This document shows, one piece after another, positions 1 through 5,447 of a stretch of 11,090 bases of DNA. Source of the stretch: an uncultured Mucispirillum sp. (GTDB lineage Bacteria; Chrysiogenota; Deferribacteres; Deferribacterales; Mucispirillaceae); the NCBI GenBank assembly GCA_937890655.1, contig CALADT010000277.1, positions 1 to 11,090 on the forward strand, given 5' to 3'. The notes beneath the pieces are model-generated. The model was not told where the DNA came from. It did not search any database and saw only the letters and a program-made list of their open reading frames with translations. Each line of letters begins with the position of its first letter. The first letter of the stretch is position 1. Position numbers and translations under genes: made by a program.

Positions 1-2
1 CT

Positions 3-719
3 AGTAAAGATAACCATAACCCATTAATATTAAAAATGAATATAGACTGGGAATGTGGTTTCATATATGAATGTAATAATGAAAATATAATAAACCAGCT
101 ACTTTTAGAATATGGGTTTTCTGGTAGATTTAATGGTAATGAAGTTATATTATTACATGAAAAAATAGAAAACAATAACCATTATCTTGCTTCTTTATAT
201 GCTAGAAAATCTTCCATACGTCCACTTTTAAAAGCAACAGGCGTAGAAAGTATAAATGAAATAGAAATGTGTATAAATCACGGTATAGATATAGTTGGGT
301 TTGTATATAAAAGCGGTACTCAAAACAATATTATAGAGTTACTTGAAAATATAAAAGATAAAAATATTATAAAATCACTTGAAGTTAGTGAAGAATTAAT
401 GTTAAATAAAGCTGTTTCTCTTACTTATAATTATAATAATTTATGTATAGAAAATAATAGCAATGTAAAAAGCTATATACCTAAAAGCTATAATTTAATA
501 AGCGAAAACAGTAATAGTTTATCTCCAAATGTAATAAGTGAAAATCATTTAGAGCATATAAAAGATAATAAAAAGTATTGGCTTGCCTTGTCAAAGGGCA
601 GGGATATAGAATATATAATAAAACAATATAATATTGAATTAATATTATTTAATATAAAAGAATACAATACAGAAGAAAAAATAATAAAATTAAAAAAACT
701 TGTAAAATATAAACAATAA
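3..719 (+). CDS. Divergent TrpF-like protein, 5' end possibly outside window
   Basis: The first ATG is at 36 (227 residues), but the frame stays open to the left edge and no good ribosome binding site precedes that ATG, so the true start may lie upstream. Numbering from the ATG, residues 62-91 (RPLLKATGV through GIDIVGFVY) resemble the first strand, first helix and second strand of phosphoribosylanthranilate isomerase (TrpF). Residues 181-224 (YWLA... to ...KLKKLV) resemble the TrpF C-terminus. The tryptophan setting supports this: trpB starts 11 bases downstream. Key residues are missing. The TrpF K-[IV]-C-G catalytic cysteine position reads K-A-T-G (66-69), and the phosphate-binding LAGG reads LALS (183-186). 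The middle is shorter than in TrpF and Asn/Ser-rich, and the first 60 residues match nothing I recognise. It may be a relic, a regulatory paralogue, or the end of a larger fused protein. The TrpF relation is inferred by eye and is moderate at best; enzymatic activity looks unlikely. Confidence 0.5.
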   Translation, partial: SKDNHNPLILKMNIDWECGFIYECNNENIINQLLLEYGFSGRFNGNEVILLHEKIENNNHYLASLYARKSSIRPLLKATGVESINEIEMCINHGIDIVGFVYKSGTQNNIIELLENIKDKNIIKSLEVSEELMLNKAVSLTYNYNNLCIENNSNVKSYIPKSYNLISENSNSLSPNVISENHLEHIKDNKKYWLALSKGRDIEYIIKQYNIELILFNIKEYNTEEKIIKLKKLVKYKQ

Positions 720-720
720 T

Positions 721-726
721 GAGGTG
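721..726 (+). promoter_or_regulatory. Ribosome binding site deciding the trpB start
   Basis: GAGGTG lies 4 bases before the ATG at 731. An in-frame ATG at 719 overlaps the upstream stop codon, but it would put this site inside the coding region and add four residues (MRCQ) not expected in TrpB. The start at 731 gives the usual TrpB N-terminus (...YGEFGGSYVPE). Confidence 0.7.
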
Positions 727-730
727 TCAA

Positions 731-1951
731 ATGCGTTATTCTAAAACATACGGAGAATTTGGTGGCAGTTATGTGCCGGAATTACTACAACCTGCTCTTG
801 ATGAGCTTGAAAAAGCGTTTTTAGATGCAATGAACGATAAATCTTTTTTAGAGGAGTTAGCTTATTTACAAAAAACATTTATAGGCAGGCCTACTCCTTT
901 ATATTATGCTGAAAACTTAACAAAAGAGTTAGGTGGAGCTAAAATATATTTTAAATGCGAAGGCCTTGCACATACAGGGGCCCATAAAATAAATAATGCA
1001 GTAGGACAATGTTTACTTGCAAAACGTATGGGTAAAACTAAAGTAGTGGCAGAAACAGGGGCTGGCCAGCATGGTGTTGCTACTGCTTCAGCTGCTGCAA
1101 AATTAGGGCTAGGTTGCGATATTTATATGGGAGCTATTGATGTGAAACGTCAGCACCCAAATGTATTAACTATGCAAATGTTTGGAGCCAATGTTGTATC
1201 TGTTGAATCAGGTAATAAAGGCCTTGCAGATGCAGTAGATGAGGCGTTAAATTTCTGGGTTAAATCATTAAAAGATACTCATTATTTACTAGGTTCTGCT
1301 GTTGGCCCTGCACCTTTTCCTGCTATTGTAAGAGAATTTCAGTCAGTTATAGGTAAAGAAGCATACGCACAAGCAAAAGAGATGAATTTAGATGTAGCAG
1401 CGGTAATTGCAGCAGTAGGTGGTGGTTCTAACGCTATGGGTGTTTTCTCTGGGTTTTTAGATGATAGTTCTATTGAATTAATAGGTGTAGAAGGCGGCGG
1501 TATAGGAGATGGCATAGGGGAACATGCAAAACGTCTTGCACCAAATTCTGGAGCAGAAACAGGAGTGCACCATGGGTTTAAAAGTAAATTTTTACTTGAT
1601 AAAGACGGTAACGTTTTACCTACTCACTCAATTTCTGCAGGGCTTGATTATCCTGGAGTTGGCCCAGAGTTATCATACCTTAAAGAAACAGGCAGGCTGA
1701 CTATGACTTCTGCAAGAGATGAAGAAGTAACACAAGCCTTATCTCTTGCTGCAAAACATGAAGGTATTCTTTTTGCGTTAGAGTCTTCCCACGCGTTAGC
1801 AGAATTAATTAAAAAAGCACCTACTATTTCAAAAGATAAAGCTATCATAGTAAATATGAGTGGCAGGGGAGATAAAGATATATTTATTACAGCACCTATA
1901 TTTAATAAAAAAGAATGGGTGGAATTTTTATCTAATGAGATAAAAAACTAA
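731..1951 (+). CDS. trpB: Tryptophan synthase beta subunit
   Basis: TrpB is the PLP enzyme that condenses indole with L-serine to make L-tryptophan, normally in an alpha2-beta2 complex with TrpA in the cytoplasm. The 406-residue length is typical. The N-terminal FGGSYVPE segment is at 10-17. The PLP Schiff-base lysine is Lys86 in HTGAHKIN (81-88). The substrate loop ETGAGQHG is at 108-115 with the catalytic Glu108. The phosphate-binding GGGSNA is at 230-235, GLDYPGVGPE at 304-313, and the C-terminal SGRGDKD at 377-383. All key residues are intact, so it should be active. The HTGAHK form and length point to the classical TrpB1 type. It sits 11 bases after a TrpF-like gene and is probably cotranscribed with it. 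No trpA follows, which is unusual. Its base composition is visibly richer in G and C than the preceding gene, as expected of a conserved enzyme. Confidence 0.97.
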   Translation: MRYSKTYGEFGGSYVPELLQPALDELEKAFLDAMNDKSFLEELAYLQKTFIGRPTPLYYAENLTKELGGAKIYFKCEGLAHTGAHKINNAVGQCLLAKRMGKTKVVAETGAGQHGVATASAAAKLGLGCDIYMGAIDVKRQHPNVLTMQMFGANVVSVESGNKGLADAVDEALNFWVKSLKDTHYLLGSAVGPAPFPAIVREFQSVIGKEAYAQAKEMNLDVAAVIAAVGGGSNAMGVFSGFLDDSSIELIGVEGGGIGDGIGEHAKRLAPNSGAETGVHHGFKSKFLLDKDGNVLPTHSISAGLDYPGVGPELSYLKETGRLTMTSARDEEVTQALSLAAKHEGILFALESSHALAELIKKAPTISKDKAIIVNMSGRGDKDIFITAPIFNKKEWVEFLSNEIKN

Positions 1952-2017
1952 TAAATTATAAATAATAACTAAAATATAGAGCAAAATTTATAAAAAAATT
2001 CAAAAAAATATAAAATA

Positions 2018-2033
2018 ACCATTGCAATATGGT
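2018..2033 (+). promoter_or_regulatory. Weak candidate promoter / small palindrome before the 114-residue gene
   Basis: A near-palindrome ACCAT-TGCAAT-ATGGT contains TTGCAA (2022-2027), the same -35-like hexamer as in the strong promoter at 4589. A poor -10 (TACTTT, 2045-2050) lies 17 bases on. It could drive the gene at 2083 or be an operator. No convincing rho-independent terminator for the trp operon is visible between 1952 and 2082. Confidence 0.25.
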
Positions 2034-2082
2034 AAAAAATATATTACTTTGTCTTTAATTATAAATTGTTCGGGGTATTACT

Positions 2083-2427
2083 ATGTTTATTCATGAAACT
2101 CACAGCTTCTATATTATTGCAAAGCTTGATAACTGCAAAAACGCACCAGATGGATATCTTGAAAAGAAAATGGCAATATTTAATCAAGTAATGCACAACG
2201 TAGGCATTGTCAAAGTAGCCAATATGGATAATTTGTGGCAGCTTAATGAAGTAATGTATGCTACTTCAAGAGATGTGCTTGATATATTATCTAATGAAAT
2301 GATTAGGCTTGTATCTAAAGACGAAACTATTGCTGTATCTGAGAAAAAGCTGTATGAGATTTCGTCATTAAACGATACTATAGTTGTATCGGAATATTTA
2401 CAAGACAATACATTTATTTTAAAATAA
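2083..2427 (+). CDS. Hypothetical protein, 114 residues
   Basis: I do not recognise this protein. It has no signal peptide or membrane segment and looks like a small soluble mixed alpha/beta protein. It starts MFIHETHSFYIIAKLDNC and has an acidic C-terminal half with repeated charged and hydrophobic alternation (for example VSKDETIAVSEKK, then NDTIVVSEY). A ribosome binding site GGGG (2072-2075) lies 7 bases before the ATG, similar in style to the one before yicC. The gap of 131 bases after trpB suggests its own promoter, and it ends in a strong terminator, so it may be a single-gene transcript. Start and stop are clear, and the codon choice matches its neighbours. The function is unknown. 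Confidence 0.75.
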   Translation: MFIHETHSFYIIAKLDNCKNAPDGYLEKKMAIFNQVMHNVGIVKVANMDNLWQLNEVMYATSRDVLDILSNEMIRLVSKDETIAVSEKKLYEISSLNDTIVVSEYLQDNTFILK

Positions 2428-2436
2428 TAAAAATAT

Positions 2437-2460
2437 AAAGGGGTGCATAACCCCTTTTTT
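2437..2460 (+). terminator. Rho-independent terminator after the 114-residue gene
   Basis: Arms AAAGGGGT (2437-2444) and ACCCCTTT (2450-2457) form a perfect 8-bp stem around a 5-base loop, and T continues to 2460. It lies 9 bases after the stop codon of the upstream gene and only 26 bases before the next ATG. Confidence 0.88.
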
Positions 2461-2486
2461 ATACATAACACTATTTTGGAGAAATA

Positions 2487-2939
2487 ATGAAAAAATATTT
2501 TCTTTTATTGTTTTTAGTTTTAATTGTATCCTGCGGTGAAAATACTAACACAGTATACGATTATACAAATGAAACTTCCACATTATTTCTTAATGTTACG
2601 CCACAAGAATTAGTTTTCACACCAGAAGATAAAAATGTTGAATTAAAAGATTTTAAAATGTCTTTTGATACTAATGAATTAACTTTATTATCTATGGATA
2701 TTGATAAATCATCTAGTAAAAATTTTAATGTATCTGTTGATAATACTAAATGTATGGAAGAAATGGCATCAAATGGTGAATGTATTATTAAAGTTGGTAT
2801 AACAAATAATATAAAAGATGGAGATAGTGGCACTATTATATTAAGTTTTTTTTATAATAATGATATGCAGGCAGAACCACAGTCTATTAAAACTCATAAA
2901 TTAGTTTATAGATATACGCAACCTGCTCCAAAACCATAA
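2487..2939 (+). CDS. Putative lipoprotein with Ig-like (choice-of-anchor/ASH-like) domain
   Basis: The 150-residue precursor has a lipoprotein signal peptide: MKK, a hydrophobic run at 4-14, then lipobox I-V-S-C with the lipidated Cys16. The mature protein would be anchored in a membrane facing the periplasm or cell surface. The mature part resembles Ig-like anchor domains of the choice-of-anchor D/ASH type. It has a beta-rich start (LNVTPQELVF), a paired-cysteine segment C89...C99 (KCMEEMASNGECIIKV), then G-x-x-x-G followed by a hydrophobic strand (DGDSGTIILSF). In that family the matching segment runs roughly C-x(n)-L-x-x-G-x-x-C-x-V-x-V. The family match is my inference from pattern and is tentative. 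GGAG (2478-2481) lies 5 bases before the ATG. The upstream terminator leaves little room for a promoter. A possible one (TTTACA 2397-2402, 17 bases, TAAAAT 2420-2425) lies before the hairpin, so transcripts might have to pass through it. Confidence 0.85.
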   Translation: MKKYFLLLFLVLIVSCGENTNTVYDYTNETSTLFLNVTPQELVFTPEDKNVELKDFKMSFDTNELTLLSMDIDKSSSKNFNVSVDNTKCMEEMASNGECIIKVGITNNIKDGDSGTIILSFFYNNDMQAEPQSIKTHKLVYRYTQPAPKP

Positions 2940-2947
2940 AATATATA

Positions 2948-3064
2948 TTACCACATTTGAGAAAGTTCTTTTATAGCATTTATCATATCATTTATAAAAG
3001 AAGAATCTATTAATACTGTTACAAGTGTTACAATAGACATAAAAGCAAACATAGTTTTTTCCAT
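2948..3064 (-). CDS. Small one-helix membrane protein, 38 residues
   Basis: This short minus-strand gene fills the gap between two plus-strand genes. It runs from ATG (3064-3062) to TAA (2950-2948). Its ribosome binding site is strong: AGGAG (3077-3073), 8 bases before the start. The protein begins MEKTMFAFMSIVTLVTVL; residues 5-19 are hydrophobic enough for one short membrane helix. The second half (SSFINDMINAIKELSQMW) looks amphipathic. Size and layout recall small membrane proteins and type I toxin-like peptides, but nothing in the sequence proves a toxin, and no antisense RNA partner is identified. It is divergent from the Sel1-repeat gene at 3131 and shares about 66 bases of regulatory space with it. 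I judge it real because of the Shine-Dalgarno sequence, the otherwise empty gap and plausible composition. Confidence 0.6.
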   Translation of the reverse strand: MEKTMFAFMSIVTLVTVLIDSSFINDMINAIKELSQMW

Positions 3065-3118
3065 TTTATATACTCCTAATTATTAGTTATTTATGTATAA
3101 GCAAGTTATATGCCATAT

Positions 3119-3124
3119 AAGGAA
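3119..3124 (+). promoter_or_regulatory. Ribosome binding site deciding the Sel1 protein start
   Basis: AAGGAA lies 6 bases before the ATG at 3131. An earlier in-frame ATG at 3110 would place it inside the coding region and would put MPYKEVT in front of an otherwise normal signal peptide, so 3131 is preferred. Confidence 0.7.
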
Positions 3125-3130
3125 GTTACA

Positions 3131-3610
3131 ATGAAACATATTATACAAATTTTATTAATTATACTTTTTATTCCATTATTATCTTATTCATCAACTATTG
3201 AGGAAGATAAATCATTGGCAGAGCTTGGTAATAGTGGTGCAGCATTTAGGCTTGGTGCAAAATACTTAAACGGTAACGGTGTGGAAAAGGACTATGAAAA
3301 AGCAAAATATTATTTAGAGATTGCTGCCAAAAAAAACCACTCTTATGCTTTATATGATTTAGGGTATATGTATTTATATGGGGAAGGTGTAGCTCAAGAT
3401 TATTTTAAGGCATATGAATACTTTGAACGTTCTGCAGATTATGATTTTCCACCTGCTTATTACATTATGGGTATAATGTATTATGATGGTGCAGGTGTAA
3501 AACAAAACAATAAAAAAGCATATGAGCTATGTAAAAAAGCCATTGATAAAGGCTATAAAACAAGTGCCATTATATTAGACCATGATAATAAAACCATTAT
3601 AGTTAAATAA
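3131..3610 (+). CDS. Secreted Sel1-repeat (TPR-like) protein
   Basis: The 159-residue protein has a signal peptide (MKH, hydrophobic 4-18, likely cleavage near Ser20-Ser21) and should act in the periplasm or outside the cell. The mature part is about three Sel1-like repeats, at roughly 34-69, 70-105 and 106-141. Each shows the family pattern A-x-x-x-L-G-x-x-Y-x-x-G-x-G-V-x-x-[DN]-x-x-K-A-x-x-[YL]: YLNGNGVEKDYEKAKYYLE, then YLYGEGVAQDYFKAYEYFE, then YYDGAGVKQNNKKAYELCK. Sel1 repeats form helix-turn-helix solenoids that bind other proteins; the partner cannot be told from sequence. With only three repeats it is a small family member. It faces the 38-residue gene divergently, and its end overlaps the end of yicC by 8 bases on the opposite strand. 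Confidence 0.92.
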   Translation: MKHIIQILLIILFIPLLSYSSTIEEDKSLAELGNSGAAFRLGAKYLNGNGVEKDYEKAKYYLEIAAKKNHSYALYDLGYMYLYGEGVAQDYFKAYEYFERSADYDFPPAYYIMGIMYYDGAGVKQNNKKAYELCKKAIDKGYKTSAIILDHDNKTIIVK

Positions 3611-4475
3611 TATTTTGTATCTGCTCCCTAATTCTATCTATTTCTGCTTTTGAATTAACAACAGTTGTAATTATACTATGGGTAGAGCTTTTAGAAGCTA
3701 TAGTATTTAATTCTCTGTTTATTTCTTGGCTTAAAAAATCTAACTTTTTACCAGCAGGAAATTCGTTTACCATAATATTTTTAAACTGTTCTATGTGGGA
3801 TTTAAGCCTTATTATTTCTTCAGTAATATCTGCTTTTTCTCCCATAATAGATGCTTCTTGTATAATACGTTCTTCATATATATTATCAACACCTATTTCT
3901 TCCATACGTTTTATAAATTTGTTTTTCCATATTTCAAATATATTTTCTTTTTCTTTTTCAATTAATAAAACATTATTGCTTAAATTATCTAGGCGAAATA
4001 AAATATCTTCTTCTAGTGCATCCCCTTCTTTTGCTCTCATAATATCAAGTTGTTTAGCACATTTTATTAAAGCATTTAAAGTGGCAGTTTCAAGTTCTTC
4101 TTCAATACTGTTATCGTTATTAAAATCTAACACATCAGGCATACGTAAAAAATGGTCTAGTTTAGGTTTATCTTCTATTCCTGCTTTTTCAGAAATTAAA
4201 GTAAATAGATTTCTATACTCATCTATTAAATTTAAATGTATAGTAGGGTGTTTTGTAACACTATGAATGTTTATATCTATTCTAACATCAATTTTCCCAC
4301 GAATTAAAATATCTTGTAACTGTTTTCTTGAAGAAATCTCAAGGGTAGAAACAGTTTTCGGAAGCCTGAAATTAATATCAAAATATTTTGAATTAATAGC
4401 TTTTATTTCAATAAATATATCGTATGAGTCTGAAGAAGTAGTATATTTTCCAAACCCTGTCATACTTTTTACCAT
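3603..4475 (-). CDS. yicC: YicC/YloC family endoribonuclease
   Basis: This 290-residue protein has the full family length and both domains. The N-terminal YicC-like domain begins with the signature SMTGFG (4-9) and continues with EIKAINSKYFDI and RGKIDV. The C-terminal DUF1732 domain carries ADITEE (215-220), RLKSH (223-227), GKKLDF (242-247), QEINRE (250-255) and NTIASKS (257-263). Homologues E. coli YicC and B. subtilis YloC are reported as RNA-binding endoribonucleases, with E. coli YicC implicated in turnover of the small RNA RyhB. A similar cytoplasmic role is inferred here. The ATG follows GGGGG (4484-4480) by 4 bases. In many bacteria yicC is next to gmk (guanylate kinase) and rpoZ. 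Here it stands alone, because its downstream neighbour is a convergent gene whose stop overlaps its own. A candidate minus-strand promoter lies at 4514-4542. Confidence 0.95.
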   Translation of the reverse strand: MVKSMTGFGKYTTSSDSYDIFIEIKAINSKYFDINFRLPKTVSTLEISSRKQLQDILIRGKIDVRIDINIHSVTKHPTIHLNLIDEYRNLFTLISEKAGIEDKPKLDHFLRMPDVLDFNNDNSIEEELETATLNALIKCAKQLDIMRAKEGDALEEDILFRLDNLSNNVLLIEKEKENIFEIWKNKFIKRMEEIGVDNIYEERIIQEASIMGEKADITEEIIRLKSHIEQFKNIMVNEFPAGKKLDFLSQEINRELNTIASKSSTHSIITTVVNSKAEIDRIREQIQNII

Positions 4476-4513
4476 AATACCCCCAAATATTAAATGATTT
4501 TTATTATCAAAAT

Positions 4514-4542
4514 AATCTAGCTTATATTACAAAAAAAATCAA
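4514..4542 (-). promoter_or_regulatory. Candidate yicC promoter
   Basis: Reading the minus strand, TTGATT (4542-4537) and TAGATT (4519-4514) are separated by 17 bases. Each matches the sigma-70 hexamers at 4 of 6 positions. Spacing and position fit, but the region is so AT-rich that chance matches are common. Confidence 0.35.
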
Positions 4543-4588
4543 GTTATCTTTACATAAGTTTAATAGGTTTTAATATTAGTGAAACTTC

Positions 4589-4617
4589 TTGCAATAAATT
4601 ATTACTTATTATATAAT
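4589..4617 (+). promoter_or_regulatory. Sigma-70-type promoter for the SPFH gene
   Basis: TTGCAA (4589-4594) is followed after exactly 17 bases by a perfect TATAAT (4612-4617). Transcription would start near 4624, giving a leader of under 20 bases that holds the ribosome binding site AAGGAG just before the ATG at 4642. Confidence 0.72.
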
Positions 4618-4641
4618 GCAAAAAAACTTAAGGAGTAAAAT

Positions 4642-5397
4642 ATGGTGTTTTTAGCTTCAATTGTTATTTTAGTTATAATAGTTTTATATATTCTACTTAA
4701 AAGTGTTTATATTTTAGATGAATATGAAAAGGCTGTTGTATTACGTCTTGGCCGTTATGTGGGAGTAAGAGGCCCTGGTTTAATCTTATTAATCCCTATA
4801 CTTGAAACAATGCGTAGGGTAAATACTCAAATATTTGTTATGGATGTTCCACCACAAGATATTATGACAAAGGACAATGTTTCTGTTAAAGTTAATGCAG
4901 TTGTTTATTATAGAATAGTTGTTCCTGAAAAAGCAGTATTAGTGGTTGATGATGTTTATGCCTCTACAAGTTTAATTTCTCAAACTACATTAAGAAGTGT
5001 AGCTGGTCAATTTGAACTTGATGATTTATTATCAAGCAGGGAAAAAATTAACCAAGAAATGCAGAAAATTATTGATACGCAAACAGATACTTGGGGTGTA
5101 AAAATCATATCTGTTGAGTTAAAACATATTGACTTATCTCCAGAAATGCAAAAAGCTATGGGTCGTCAGGCAGAATCAGAAAGGGAAAGACGTGCTAAAA
5201 TTATTTTAGCAGAAGGTGAACTTCAAGCTGCAGAAAAATTAGCAGAAGCATCACGTATTATGGGAGATAACCCAGTAACATTACAAATCCGTTATTTACA
5301 AACATTATCAGAGATAACTTCAAAAGATAATAAATCTACAATTATACCAATACCTATTGATTTAGTTCAAAGTGTTGTAAATAATCTAAAAAAATAA
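4642..5397 (+). CDS. Stomatin-like SPFH-domain membrane protein (slipin)
   Basis: The 251-residue protein has an N-terminal membrane segment (3-19), then an SPFH/Band 7 domain (about 25-180). It has stomatin-type features: DEYEKAVVLRLGRYVG (26-41), GPGL and IPILE (44-55), MDVPPQDIMTKDNVSVKVNAVVYYRI (67-92) and TTLRSVAGQFELDDLLSSRE (115-134). A charged Ala/Glu-rich coiled-coil stretch at 176-205 is typical of slipins. Stomatins form large oligomeric cages on the membrane and are linked to membrane microdomains and proteolysis control. Bacterial members usually sit beside an NfeD gene or a membrane protease, and neither is next to it here. It has its own promoter (4589-4617) and terminator (5404-5439), so it appears to be a one-gene transcript. 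Length and start fit the family well. HflK/HflC are less likely, given the short length and stomatin-like core. Confidence 0.94.
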   Translation: MVFLASIVILVIIVLYILLKSVYILDEYEKAVVLRLGRYVGVRGPGLILLIPILETMRRVNTQIFVMDVPPQDIMTKDNVSVKVNAVVYYRIVVPEKAVLVVDDVYASTSLISQTTLRSVAGQFELDDLLSSREKINQEMQKIIDTQTDTWGVKIISVELKHIDLSPEMQKAMGRQAESERERRAKIILAEGELQAAEKLAEASRIMGDNPVTLQIRYLQTLSEITSKDNKSTIIPIPIDLVQSVVNNLKK

Positions 5398-5403
5398 ATA
5401 AAA

Positions 5404-5439
5404 ACCCCTTAAACATAATAGTTTAAGGGGTAATTTTTT
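5404..5439 (+). terminator. Rho-independent terminator after the SPFH gene
   Basis: Perfect 11-bp arms (ACCCCTTAAAC at 5404-5414 and GTTTAAGGGGT at 5421-5431) enclose a 6-base loop, followed by a T-run at 5434-5439. An A-run just before the stem would give a T-run on the other strand, so the hairpin could act in both directions. It sits between the SPFH stop and the coaBC ribosome binding site (GAGG, 5440-5443). Confidence 0.9.
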
Positions 5440-5447
5440 GAGGCAGT

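Noticed and set aside
731..1951. Horizontal transfer of trpB because of its higher G+C
   Set aside because: Conserved enzymes in AT-rich genomes commonly resist AT drift, and the gene lies in its expected operon context; no flanking mobile sequences.
2184..2471. 95-residue minus-strand reading opposite the 114-residue gene
   Set aside because: It starts inside the terminator hairpin region and is a shadow; the plus-strand gene has a good ribosome site and is closed by a terminator.
2948..3610. Toxin-antitoxin system formed by the 38-residue peptide and the Sel1 protein
   Set aside because: Divergent layout, a secreted Sel1 protein and no antisense RNA promoter identified; nothing supports an antitoxin role.
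3793..4497. Two Ser/Ile-rich plus-strand readings opposite yicC
   Set aside because: They are complements of yicC, which has clear family motifs; no ribosome sites or domains.
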